A DNA stretch of 22,450 bases from Schoenoplectus triqueter (GCA_964058805.1 CAXKVV010000067.1:1-22450), one strand, 5' to 3'; counted from the first letter of the stretch, positions 1 to 11,041 are shown. Numbers and translations are program-made. The notes: generated by a model from the sequence alone, not told the origin.

Positions 1-786
1 GATCAGGCACTTTTGTTTGGATTGCAGTGGTATACCTGGAATGTCTTGCACTAACATCCATGGCTTGGTTCTTCAGTTCCTGTTGGTCATGTTGATAAGT
101 TATTGTTTTTAAAACTTAAATGATCAATCCGAAACTCTTAAAATAATTTTCATATAAATATTTAGTTGTAGACTAAATTTTATATTTTTTTAGATTATAT
201 TTTACTCATTTTTAGATAGTTAGAAAATTACTTGATATAATTATTATGAGGCATTCATAAAAGTGATTTTTTAACTAAAAAATAGTAAAATAATTCTAAA
301 AAAAAATATAAAATTTGATCCATAATTAGATTTTTTTATATGAAATTTATTAATTTGTTTTTTCGGACAGTACTTTATAACACAATTAAATTTGAAATTT
401 ATGCAGACATATAAACAAGATTGACATAAGTAGTAGACCTGTATAATCTTGGCAATACGGTAACGCGGGGCGATCGTGCTAACAAAGCGGGCAGCACGTC
501 GTGCAGCCCCAATGACTCCACATCCACAATGTCCACCAAGATAGTCTGCAAACTCGTCAATACAGAGCTCAGCATCGCAGGCGACCTGGAGCACGTGTAG
601 CATCCACACTTTGTTCTGGTGATTCAGCATCCCCGAACGGATCAGATCCATCACTGCTGCATCCATGCTCTGTAACTCATCCCTGATGAACCGGATGTCC
701 TTCCGAACACTCCCAATGAGCAACGCTTCGCTCAGTAGGATGGAGCCAAGCTTCTCTAGGAGCTTCCCAAGACCTAGAGCCTCCAT
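1..786 (-). CDS. CC-NLR disease resistance protein, N-terminal exons (partial)
   Basis: This is the N-terminal part of a coiled-coil NLR immune receptor of the RPM1/RGA type; the gene runs off the left edge. Exon 1 is 786-439 (116 codons) and exon 2 begins at 79 and is open to position 1. The 359-bp intron (438-80) starts GT, ends AG and is phase 0. Residues 1-80 form an Rx_N-type helical domain, with VRKDIRFIRDELQSM near residues 27-41 and an EDVID-like stretch DAELCIDEF at 71-79. Exon 1 ends in RYRIAKIIQ and exon 2 opens ELKNQAMDVSARHSRY, which together match the linker seen in this family. I chose the ATG at 786 because the family usually starts MxALLGxLL; an in-frame ATG at 813 would add nine basic residues. 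The NB-ARC and LRR parts lie outside the window, so intactness is unknown. In the family, such proteins act inside the cell to sense pathogen effectors. Confidence 0.85.
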
Positions 787-813
787 CACTCTCTTCCTAG
801 CTCTTTCTCTCAA

Positions 814-3023
814 ATGTTGTATCTGATCTTGATTTGATGTATGAAATTAGGAGAATTATTAAAACACCCGATTGCTTTATAGGTGATGAGGTCCTTGTGT
901 AATGCTTCATGGGCATGGCACGTTTGGTATCACACTTTTCTTCTGAAATAGAGTGAAACAATGGTATTCTTGAAGATCTCTCTCAAATGTTTGGTATCAA
1001 TGTTTGGAAAGAAGAAAAGAATCATTTAGGAGGAGATACATTTAAAAATTCCAAAATACTACAATGACCAAAATTTCCTTGAATGATAATACCATACAAA
1101 ATAAATAATAATAATAATAATAGTAATAATAATAATAATATCACTATTATTATTTCTTTGAAATCCATCAATGCTATACATTTGTTTTATAGTAATACTA
1201 AATCGAACTTCTCATATCATATTATTAACGTTTAGTCTTCATTAACTCCATAATCAAGAGAGAAGTTAATGCACAATTAAACGCACAATTGAACATAAAA
1301 GAATTAAATTTAATCCACAGCACCGAAGCGTACGTCCCAGTGTCACATATATGACCTGTCCTCTGAAAAAAATGAAACATTTATACTTGTTAGTTGGTGA
1401 CGCAACATAAGAAAGGTCTAAACGGACAAATATTTGTATAGTTAGTCGTTATATTTTTCTTTCTTTTTTGCATGCTTGTTTGTTTAATTTCTTTTCTTAA
1501 AAATTTGAATATTTTTGCCTGTTTTACTAAAAAACATATATAGCCTCTATATATAAAAAAATAATAATTTCTTGCAAACTGGAGTACACATTATAAGTAT
1601 ATACTTTGGCAAATACATTCTGAAATATTTTATCCAATAACTTGCATCGTTTCTGAACCCTTTGGCTTCAGGAAAGAGATACAGTTAACTAAATGCTTCT
1701 CCAATCTTTTGGCTTCATATACACAGTGTGATTTGCAAGATCAATTTCAAATTAAATTTGCTTTCTTTTTATCGCCGTTAATTGTGACCTCTTTTAAATT
1801 TATGCAGCTAGAGGAAGTCTCAGTTGGAGACAAGGCTATATAATTAAACCATTAATTGGTCAATATAATTTTCAATAGAGACTACGTATTAATCATATGG
1901 AAAAAAAGGAATGACGGAAATAATGATTAGTTTCAACGAGGAAATATGATTTTTTTTATAGGGAAATTGACAATTTCTAAAATTTCTATGGGTACAGTAG
2001 AAATTAACCCTTTTTCTTTTTATGCATCAATAGCTATCAAAATCAACAAATCAAATTTTGATAGTTATCCCCCCTCTCATTATGGCTATCATAATAAGGT
2101 AATTGCTTTTATATTACTACAAATATATAGTTTAGTACTACTACTTGGTGTCTTCCTGCCAATTAATATCCTTATGTAGCACCGATAACATATGATTTAC
2201 TGATACCCATACATTTTAAAGATTTTGTTGAATTTCGCGTGCTAAGCCTAAATGGCACCATATAGTGGTTGTGATCTCAACTCAAAGCAATCAATTATAT
2301 GATTCCTTTAATATCTATTAGAAATGAAACCACAAATGACATTGGTAGGACATGGAATTTTAAGTGATACTATTAATAGTGATCGATACAATTCTGGAGT
2401 ATGTAAAGATGAGAGGATGAAGAAAAAACAATCTTTTGTAATTCTAACTAGGCAGGATTCTTTATGTTAGGTCTGCAGGTGGTTACCTTTTTGAAAAAGT
2501 TTATAAAAAATTACAGGGTTCTTGTTGCATAAATGCTATTTGATGTTTATTTTGTGGTCATCTGGTTGTTACTAAAACGCAGAACGGTGAGCTGGCAGTT
2601 TTGAATTAGCAAATTTCCTGTCTTTCGACAGTTTCTTTTTACTCTGATTAAATTTCGAGATTGAACACGGAAAAAAGCGTGAGTTAGACTGGATAAATTC
2701 AATGAATCGTGAAATCAGACCAATTCATTCTTTTCACATTATTCCACCATCTCTCGTCAAAACAATTGAAGCTCTTCTATTAAGAACTTGCAAGATAGAA
2801 GGGCTTAACACAATTATATTTTCGAGTGCTTGGGATCTACATTCCTCGGGTGTGCTACCGTGGCATCAATGCTATGGTAACGCACACCAATGTGGCTAGA
2901 GAATGTAGTTGATTCTAAAGTAACAGGTTGCTGTAATGTTAGTGCACCAGAGAAAGAGTACATTAACGATATCAAAAGCAAAATAGGGGAAAAAAGAAAG
3001 AGAAGCGAAAATAGCCAGAAGAG
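814..3023. other. divergent intergenic region between NLR and OPT genes
   Basis: About 2.2 kb of AT-rich DNA separates the two divergent start codons and should hold both promoters. Short reading frames here, such as those around 1946-2179 and 2702-2899, have low-complexity translations with no family resemblance. I see no clear TATA box that would fix a transcription start, and no transposon ends. An AAT microsatellite lies at 1104-1141. Confidence 0.6.
1104..1141. repeat. (AAT)n microsatellite
   Basis: A run of about twelve AAT/ATA units with one interruption (a G in TAG near 1123). It lies about 320 bp upstream of the NLR start codon, so length variation could be a useful polymorphic marker. 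Confidence 0.9.
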
Positions 3024-6000
3024 ATGAAACATTCTAAGAAAGGAAGTAATGGACCATCTGAGGGAGAGATGGAAGAACTCGAAGTTGAGTATACGACTCT
3101 AGAGATAGTTAGTAGCCGCAAATCATCAAAGATAGGGTCTGAGGTGCTGGATACAGAACAAGGTATATCTTAATCATCCCTCTATTCTTCCTTAATTTCG
3201 TGATTCAGTTTATATGTAGGTTCCATAAACCATCATTATAGATTGAATTTCATGATATTTAAACCAGCATGGTGAAACCTAACAATACAGATGAGGATCT
3301 CATAACATTACATTTGGATCACAGATATGTTGTCATTATGATCAAGAAAAATGTGCTGGTGAAACCAAAAGGTTCCCTGCACATTTTGAAGGACTTGTTC
3401 TGGATTATGTAAATGAAAAAAAAAAACTAAATGTTTCTGGATTTATAATTAGTTATATCTAGAATTATCCTAGTCAAGAATCTAAGGAAATGATTATTGA
3501 TCGCATGACTGATTAATATTTAGAGTTAATTTGTAAGCAACTTTAATATTCTGATCTTATCTTCATTTCTTCAGTCACGACCACTGTCAAAGACTCACCA
3601 ATAGAACAAGTGCGCTTAACCGTACCAAATACTGATGATCCGACCATCCCGGCTTTCACATTTCGAGTTCTGACTCTTGGTCTTACCTTTTGTGCGATTC
3701 TCTCAGTAGTTGACAACCTTTTCTCTGTTCGACAAAATCCAATTGGGATTTCAGGTGTAGTCGTAACGTTATTATCTCTGCCAATGGGAAGGTTCATGGC
3801 TGCTACCTTGCCTGAGAAACGGATGCGGGTTCCCTTGATGGGCTTTGAGTTCACGCTCAACCCTGGCCCATTTAGCATCAAAGAGCATATTCTGGCAGTT
3901 GTTCTAGCGACAACTGGTGTCGGCAATATGACAACAAACATTATTGCGATAATGAAGACTAAGTTCAATATCATGCTTGATCCAATTCCCATGTTCTTGC
4001 TTACTCAGACTATTGTGGTATATACATGCATCCATCTCTGCACAATATGCTTTTATTTTCTTTCTTCATCTCCATTTATGCATAAATGTTTTCTATATCA
4101 ATGTTTATTACAGGGCAGAGTCAATCATTTTAGAAGTTACTGGTTATTCGATTAATCCATTTCTTATTTGGTTGTTACAAAAAGTAGAAGTTAAAGGCAA
4201 GGAACTCATAATAACTATTATTTTCTCTGTAGATTTTAAATAGTTCCATAAATTGATATTTTCAGTTCTTGGGATATGGTACTGCTGGTCTATTCACGTC
4301 GCTTCTTGTAGATTCTCCCTACATGTGGTGGCCTTATAATCTTGTCACCGTCTCCTTTTACAGGTACTAACATCATGTTCTTCAGTACCAGCAAGATTCC
4401 AACCTCTACCTACTTTTACCGTTTCAATTACTTATGCCTCAATTGTTGTTTCTTTCCTGTATGGTTTGTCTGATTTTGAATTATACGAGTCTTATACTGT
4501 GTCAGTTTGTATTATCCAAAACCTTAATAATGCCATTTTCCATCCAGGGCATTGCATGAGAAGGAGAAAAGACCGAAAGGCAGCCTGTCTAGGTTTCAAT
4601 TCTTTATAGTGGTCTTGACCCTGAGCTTCGTCTATTACATAGTGCCAAACTTTTTCTTTCCTTCTATAACTGCTCTCTCCTTTGTCTGCTGGATTTACAA
4701 AGACTCAGTATTGGCCCAGCTTCTCGGATCCGGACTGCACGGTTTCGGGCTTGGAGCCATCGCATTTGACTGGTCAACAATCACAGCTTTCCTTGGAAGC
4801 CCACTAGCCATACCCACACACGTCCTTGTCAATTCTGCGGCAGGCTTTGTGCTCCTCTTCTATGTTATGTGTCCAGTTGCATACTGGAAAAATGCTTTTC
4901 TGTCACAGAGTTTCCCATATTTCTCCAGTGATGTGTTTGACAAGTTTGGACAGCCGTACAACCTGACAAGAATTTTGAAGACAACGGGATTTGAACTGGA
5001 TGTGAAAGCATATGAGGATTACTCAAAACTTTATTCGGGCATAGTATTTGTGTTGTCTTATGGGTTTATATTTGCATCGATCACCTCCGGTTTGTCACAA
5101 GTTCTTCTCTTCAACGGAAAGTATGGTTACATTCTAAATTTCCTAGTTTGTTGCACTGCCATTTTTTGTAATATAGTTCACAAAAGAATTCTCTCACCTG
5201 TATACTGTACCTACTACTTGGAAATGGACCAGGACAGACTGACCAATACTGATCTATTTTCTCAAGTAAAAGCTCCATTCTAAATTTTAATCCATGAAAT
5301 GTTTTTCTATCATCTCTATTTGTTAAAAGGGAGATATGGGACCAAATAACCATGATGTTCAGTGACACGGATGGAGGCGACATACATAACGTATTAATGA
5401 ACAAATATGAGAAGATACCTAAATGGTGGTACATTGTGATTCTCCTACCAACACTGGCCCTCTCCTTTTTTGCTATTGAAGGTTTTGGTGGACAATTACA
5501 ACTCCGGTACTGGGGCCTTCTTCTCGCACTACTTCTGGTAATGGTCTTCATTATACCAGTTGGATTCATCCAAGCCACAACTGGGCAGGTACATATCTCA
5601 ATCACATTTTTATGGACACTAATTAGCACAAAATTCTGAAGGATCAAAATCAAGAAGAAAATTCTGAAGGACAAACCCCAAAGACACTTATGAGTTATGT
5701 CTATTGTTGTAGGGGATCGGCCTTGACACTTTGGCGCAGATACTTATTGGCTACCTCGACCCCGGGAAACCAATTTCTAATAAAGTATTTGAGGCTTATG
5801 TTACATCAACCATGGGTAGTACAATCGGCATTCTCAGTGACTTAAAGCTTGCACATTATCTTAAGATCCCTCCAAAAGCCATGATGCATGCTCAGGTACC
5901 TATATTACTAGTACAATTTATACTAATGGTCAACAACACTAATTTTTAATGAAGATTGAAGAAATAAAAAATAACAAGGAAGTGAAAGAGTCCTATTTGG

Positions 6001-6861
6001 TACTTCACAAAGTTCTGATTTTATGTCAGCGCATTGTTCTGATCTGTTGAAAATTAAACAGATTATAGGTTCATTTTTCGGGGCTACAATAACCTTCCTC
6101 GTGACATGGTGGATGTTTACTTCCATAGAGAATATCTGCCACCCTGAGCTGCTTCCCCCAGGCAGCCCATGGACATGCCCATACATCACCATGATGTCGA
6201 GCATCACTGCCATGTACGGCCTTGTGGGCCCCTCTCGCGTTTTCTTTCCACACGGTGTCTACTCCTCCATTTTCATCTTCTTCATCATCGGTGCAGTTGC
6301 CCCTATCCCTCTTTGGCTGCTGGCACGCGCCTATCCAGAAAAAGAGTGGATCTCAAAGGTAAAATTGAACATTTTGCCCTTTCCTTGAGCTTATTTCGTA
6401 TAGGCCTCATGATTACCCTGATTATGTTCATGATTATATACTAAACTGAAGTTTTGGGTTATGCAAGCTTCAATTTGTCAGAATAGTACCCATCTAATGT
6501 ATCAAACTGAATCAATAATTTATTTTTCCAAATACAGATAAATCTCCCGATTATATTCACGGCTGGTGCATATATCCCACCAGCGACGGCCATGCACTAC
6601 TGGCTCTGGTTCTTTGTGGGCATTTTCTTTAGCCACTATGTGTACAAATACCACAAGAAATGGTGGGCTAAGAATGTGTACATCCTCTCCATTGGGCTGG
6701 ACAGCGGTGTTGCAGCAATGGCATTAGTTGCAAGCATTACTGTTAATATGGCAAGCATTTATGGTGTCAGTTGGTGGGGATTGGAGCTTGATGATCATTG
6801 TCCCTTGGCTAAGTGCCCAATAGCAACAGGCGTAGAAGTTGGGGGTTGTCCGAAATATTAG
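3024..6861 (+). CDS. oligopeptide transporter, OPT family (PT clade), 8 exons
   Basis: Plasma-membrane proton-coupled carriers of this family move small peptides, glutathione or metal chelates; the substrate here is unknown. Exons: 3024-3162, 3575-4017, 4266-4363, 4548-5120, 5330-5588, 5713-5895, 6062-6358, 6538-6861. All seven introns (124-412 bp) are GT-AG. The joined frame is 2316 nt, giving 771 residues plus TAG, normal for plant OPTs. Family landmarks in order: SPIEQVRLTVPNTDDPT near residue 55, the NPG motif at 142-144, YMWWP, HEKEKRPKGSLSRFQFF, KDSVLAQLLGSGLHG, ENICHPELLPPGSPWTCP, and the C-terminal HCPLAKCPIATGVEVGGCP. The usual KIPPR motif is KIPPK here (555-559). Many hydrophobic segments fit a 12-16 helix carrier. 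Exon 1 is a hydrophilic acidic leader; its ATG is the least certain call (the next in-frame ATG is at 3069). The exon 2 donor could also be 3 nt earlier, at 4014. No stop or frameshift is seen, so the gene looks functional. Confidence 0.95.
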
Positions 6862-7021
6862 AGTGCTCTGAAAGTACCTGATGACAATGTTCTTTGCCTT
6901 CTCTCTCCCCTGAGGCCTGAAATTTTAGGAATGTTGTAGTATATTCTATAAAGAATATAGATAAATTAATTTACTAATTTCTTTATCATAAGCAAAAAAA
7001 ATGATGCAAGTATTTTTTTTT
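6862..7021 (+). other. OPT 3' flank, probable 3' UTR
   Basis: The 160 bp between the OPT stop codon and the first transposon end is AT-rich from about 6930. It presumably holds the 3' UTR and polyadenylation region. No canonical AATAAA is evident; AATATA-like variants occur near 6953-6958. Confidence 0.4.
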
Positions 7022-7729
7022 GGCAGAATTGGGTATATACCCCTCAATATATTTTAATTTGGATATTTACCCCTTCAAACTTGAAAATTGGATATTTATC
7101 CCTTAAAATGTTAAAATTTTGGATATTTACCCATAACTATTATTGTCCTCATAAAAATTAAATTATAATTAATTAAAATTATAATAGGATAAAAATATCA
7201 TTCCTTTAATTTCCGCTATTTACTTAAATCTACAACCGTCTCTTTAAATAATCTTGTCCTTTATTTTCTCATGAATTTCACGAGCTCGAAAAGAGATAAT
7301 TATCAACTTTCGACATAATTACTAGCCTCCCTGAAAGATTGATCAAACTCCAGCAACCTTTCGAAGACACATGTGACTGGATCTTCTAGATCTTGACTGT
7401 GAAGAAAAATATATGTGTTTGTTGAAAGTTTCAGATTTGAGAGTTGGAGAAAATTAAAATTTAAAATTCGTACTATTCACTTGATCAGATGGTAAAGATA
7501 AATTATTGTTTCTCAATTTGGTAGCTCTCAGCGAAATGTTGACTGATTGAGAGATATTTTATCCTTTATAAATTTAATTAATTATTAATTTATTTTTTAT
7601 GAGGATAATAGTAATTTTGGGTAAATATACAAGATTTTGATGTTTTGAAGGATAAATATCCAATTTTAAAGTTTGGAGGGGTAAATATCCAAATTGAAAT
7701 ATATTAAGGGGTATATACCCAATTTTGCC
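7022..7729. mobile_element. non-autonomous Mutator-like element (long-TIR MITE)
   Basis: The two ends are inverted copies of each other over about 138 bp (7022-7160 and about 7592-7729), starting GGCAGAATTGGGTATATACC on the left and mirrored on the right with few changes. The mirror symmetry holds without net indels at the outer ends: the palindrome GGGTATATACCC lies at 7031-7042 and 7709-7720. Nine Ts precede the element (7013-7021) and ten follow it (7730-7739), fitting a 9-bp poly-T target duplication. Long TIRs and a 9-bp duplication are typical of Mutator-like elements. The interior (7161-7591) is AT-rich and has no coding capacity. It sits 160 bp downstream of the OPT stop codon. Confidence 0.85.
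7031..7133. repeat. ~30-bp-spaced GGATATTTACCC repeats inside the TIR
   Basis: Four related motifs, GGGTATATACCCC, GGATATTTACCCC, GGATATTTATCCC and GGATATTTACCCA, start near 7031, 7061, 7090 and 7121. The same series appears inverted in the right TIR (around 7618, 7649, 7678 and 7708). Regular subterminal motifs are often transposase-binding sites in DNA transposons; that role is inferred here. Confidence 0.7.
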
Positions 7730-7739
7730 TTTTTTTTTT

Positions 7740-8200
7740 CATTTTCAATTCAGGGAGCATTTGTTCAATTAATGATGGTTAATTAATCCGAATGGAAATT
7801 TATTTCATTTTTTGAGCATTATTTATGTAGGAAACAGATTACTGCAAATTTTTTTTGGCGCAATCAAGCGGAATATAAATATTGTGCTCTTATTTTCTTT
7901 TTGGCATTATTAGATACATTATCAATTACAATGTCAAACATTCTGTAGTTCAAGTAATTTGCTGCTCAATTACACAGTTATGATGAATGATTACGAACAC
8001 GGTCAATATATCAATGGTTACGATTAATTTCCATGTGTTTCTGCTTTTCTCAGGGATATGATTTTAGAAAATTCAAAGTAATTAAAAAAGTTCCACACGC
8101 AAGCTATACAAGTTAAAACCGTCCATGATTTGCATAGAACGGTCTTAGTGCCATCACTTTCATATCCCACAAGATCATAAGATATCACCAATTATTTTTT
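7740..8200. other. AT-rich intergenic DNA, nothing recognised
   Basis: No reading frame of note, no repeat structure and no transposon ends are apparent between the Mutator-like element and the next foldback element. Confidence 0.5.
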
Positions 8201-8516
8201 TTAATTTATATTTTAAGTTTGACACTTAAATTTAAAATTCAAGTTGTCAATCTTATTGATTGTCATTGTAGACAAATGCTCATAAAATTTAATGATTTTT
8301 GAAGATTATTTTATTCTAAATCAAATGATAATAAAATAAATATATAAAAACTAATTAACTATAGTTAGCTAAATTTATTCATTTTTTATCATTTAATTTA
8401 ATATAAAATAAATTTCAAAAATCATTAAATTCTACTAGTATATATCAGCCATAAAAAATAATAAGATCAACTATTTAAATTTTAACTTTAAAAATTAAAT
8501 TATAAAATATAAATTT
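8201..8516. mobile_element. AT-rich foldback MITE
   Basis: The two halves are inverted copies almost to the centre. AATTTAATGATTTTTGAA at 8286-8303 pairs with 8414-8431, and AATTTATATTTTA at 8203-8215 pairs with 8503-8515; both pairs share the same symmetry centre near 8359. Arms are about 150 nt and imperfect. No coding capacity. The outer ends and target duplication are blurred by AT-rich flanks, so the superfamily is not assigned. Confidence 0.75.
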
Positions 8517-8526
8517 AATAATAATA

Positions 8527-8833
8527 GGGAAGGGATCACTTGACAATGAATCTTTAAATAAATATGAAAAAATATTATAGATATGTTTTCTACTTACAGA
8601 TTGTGGCAATTCAAATTTTATGTAATTTCATAAACGTTTGATGGTCCATTAAAGACCGTTAAATTAAAACTGTTATAAACTATATAACATTTTGATAGTC
8701 TTTGATGAACTATCAAATATTAATGAAATTGCATGAAAGAGCATATTTATGAGTTTTTTTTTCTATTTTTAAGTTTTTTTCATATTTATTTGAAGATACA
8801 TTATCAATAACCCATTGTCAAGAGATCCTTTCC
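8527..8833. mobile_element. 307-bp MITE with 9-bp target duplication
   Basis: Ends are inverted repeats: GGGAAGGGATCACTTGACAATG at 8527-8548 against the complement of 8813-8833 (one gap, few mismatches), followed by a second paired block with an AAATAAATATGAAAAAA core separated by a small indel. Identical 9-mers ATAATAATA flank it at 8518-8526 and 8834-8842. The 9-bp duplication suggests a Mutator-type origin, but the AT-rich flank weakens that. It abuts the preceding foldback element and probably inserted at its edge. Confidence 0.8.
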
Positions 8834-8842
8834 ATAATAATA

Positions 8843-9471
8843 TATTATGACACATAAAAGTGATTTTTGATGATATTGGAAATCTCTCTACCACTTCCAT
8901 GTCCTTTCCATTTGCCAGCATGGCAGCATGTATTGGTGTTTCAGTGAAGTTTATTATTCCCGAGTCCCGGCGTCTTTTATTATTACGAGTATGAAATGGA
9001 AGTTTCTGTCGGTATGTCGCAAGTTCAAAAGTCGATTAAAATTTTCTGTGAGCATTTAAAATTAAAAGACTTAATGTTACGTTTAATTATTTTTTTTATC
9101 CGATCCGAATCCGACCGATCCGATTCGGGTAATAAAAAATTAAATTCATATCCAAATAATTTATCTTCGAATAATGTTGGGTCGAGTCAATAATTAACAC
9201 CCCTATACGTATCCAATTAATAGATATCATTCATAAAGTGCAGGTTTGGCTGGAAGTCGTTGGTCTAATATAAGTAAAACCATACATGTAACAAGTTAAC
9301 AACATTTCCCTTCTCTACCAATCAAAAACTAGAGATGGCAGAATCCGACCTGATCCGAAAAACCCGTCCGATCAGTCCGGATCTGAATTCGACCCGACCA
9401 AATTTTTTTTAAGTGAAACTGATCCGACCCGACTTGAATCTGATCCAACCCGAGATCAAATGACCTTGTTA
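8843..9471. other. repeat debris with CCGAC/CCCGA motifs
   Basis: No gene is seen. Two patches are built from short CCGAT/CCGAC/CCCGA units (9097-9130 and 9352-9456). The complement of 9180-9208 reads TAGGGGTGTTAATTATTGAC, resembling ends of common plant repeats that combine TAGGGGTG with GGGTCGGGTC runs. I could not find a matching second end, so no element is delimited. Confidence 0.4.
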
Positions 9472-10888
9472 TGATATTTTCAAACTAATAAAATTAACCT
9501 AATACACACAAAAAGAAGCCGCAAGCGCACGACCTACCGTGTAGTATTTAGGTATTGATCCCACAGAGACTGATTAAACTACCGATATAGATAATTTCTT
9601 TAAACTAGACTGTAAAATCTAAAAAGGTTTTAAACTAAATAATTTCTAAAATAAATAAGTAAACTGAACTAAGCTTGGGTTATTTCAAAATTAAGAAAAT
9701 CTAGGGTTTTAGCATCACCATCCACTTGAGTATTAATCATACTAATCATATATTTTAATGCTAATTTATGAGGACTACCATCTAATTTAGTACCAAATTT
9801 CTGGTTAGGGTTTGGCACAGTGTTTCAATTAGGGCAAACTTCACGGTTAAGTCTATCGTTCTTCCTAATTAGTACCCGTTAAGATCTGATAATTCTAAAT
9901 GTTTCAAAGACTAATTATTCATGATTAGGTCCACCTAATTAATACTTTAAATGTTCTAAAAAGTCCTAACTAATCTAGACTTCACGGTTAGGTCCATCAT
10001 CTAGGGTTAGATATCGCTTTTGGGAGTCAAATAACCGTCAGATTTTGGCTAGAAACCTAAACAATTCTCTAAATACATGTGCAATTCTCATTTTATTTGT
10101 AGGTTATGAATCTATGCTATCTAAGATTTTTAATCCTAAATGGATCACTAATATAAACAAACAATAATTCAATCCATGCACAGTAATTCAATCACAAAAA
10201 CAATTCATAAAATAAACCAATTAAAACAACAACGAGTACAATTAAATTCTAAGTTTCAAATTACATGCCAAAACCCTAGACTAATATTCACTCTTCCATG
10301 GAAGAGAGAGAATTACAGGTAAAATCTATGAAAAATAAAAGAAGAATCATAATATAAAGAAAGAAGTTACGCCTAATAATGTGTTCTTTCTCTCTCTCAA
10401 GAAGAACGAAATTTTTTTTCTCTAAAACTCTCTAATAATGTGTAGAATAGTCATTTTTCTAATTTTCCACGTCTTTATGAGTAAAACGAGTCCAAAAATG
10501 TTAAAAAACTCTAAGCAGATCTCCCAGAAACTGAAAATAACCGTCAGGAGGTCAGATTGAAACTATCCGTCTGCATGCTTTCCTTCGGTCCGTAGATGGA
10601 CCCCTGCGGTCCGCAGAAAATGGTCTCTGACGTTCTGGTTCTGGGTTGCATGGTTTGCGGTCTGAAATTGACCATTTGCAACCCGTAAATACTGACTCTA
10701 GCACCCGGTTTCACTATTTTGCTTATAACTTTCTCGCCCGATATTTGTTTTGCCTCAAATTTGTGTCGTTTTTCTTCATTTTCCATGGACTTCCATCTAA
10801 TCCAGGAAAATAATAATTTTTAGACAGTAAGTTGAACTTGATGATTTTAAACCCTAATTAAACTAAATTAAACCTAATTAAACCCTAT
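9472..10888 (-). mobile_element. diverged Athila-type gypsy LTR, cut by copia insertion
   Basis: From TGATATTTTCAAACTAATAA at 9472 this region aligns collinearly with the LTR at 20055-21490, in the same orientation, with roughly 90 percent identity by eye over the first 150 bases and recognisable similarity to about 10340. Beyond that the two diverge strongly. The LTR's far end is missing because the copia LTR starts at about 10889. It may be the 3' LTR of the same minus-strand element or a separate, older copy; the divergence favours a separate copy or subfamily. Reading frames inside it are not genes. Confidence 0.75.
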
Positions 10889-11026
10889 TGAGATATATTG
10901 TATGTTTATGAGTTTTTCAGGGTTTAGGTAATTATAGAGAATTCCAAGGGGTTATTTGTAAGAAGTGTTGTAAGGCTTATATGAGCCCAAAAATCATTAA
11001 TCAAAAACACTTTTTTTGCTCATTCA
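10889..11026 (+). mobile_element. 5' LTR of a copia element
   Basis: A short LTR of about 138 bp starts TGAGATATATTGTATG and ends GCTCATTCA, three bases before a tRNA-initiator-Met-type primer site. The 5' boundary could be a few bases further left (10886) if the first TG has mutated. The partner 3' LTR is not in the window. Confidence 0.65.
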
Positions 11027-11029
11027 ATA

Positions 11030-11041
11030 TGATATCAGAGC
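11030..11041 (+). other. copia primer-binding site (tRNA-iMet type)
   Basis: TGATATCAGAGC differs at one base from TGGTATCAGAGC, the complement of the plant initiator-Met tRNA 3' end that primes many copia elements. The single G-to-A change is in line with decay of the element. Confidence 0.75.

Noticed and set aside
1946..2899. Short plus-strand reading frames between NLR and OPT (1946-2179, 2702-2899)
   Set aside because: Translations are low-complexity or without family resemblance, and neither joins in frame to the OPT exons.
3543..3992. 149-codon minus-strand frame opposite OPT exon 2
   Set aside because: It is the antisense shadow of a clearly conserved OPT exon.
5111..5674. 187-codon minus-strand frame across OPT exons 4 and 5
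   Set aside because: It overlaps two verified exons and their intron on the other strand, with no homology of its own.
9097..9456. CCGAC/CCCGA patches as a degenerate telomeric or satellite array
   Set aside because: Units are irregular, short and unlike the plant telomere repeat; they look like transposon-end debris.
10544..10786. 80-codon minus-strand frame in the left gypsy LTR
   Set aside because: It lies within LTR sequence; its repeated YGP-like words come from short DNA repeats, not a known protein.
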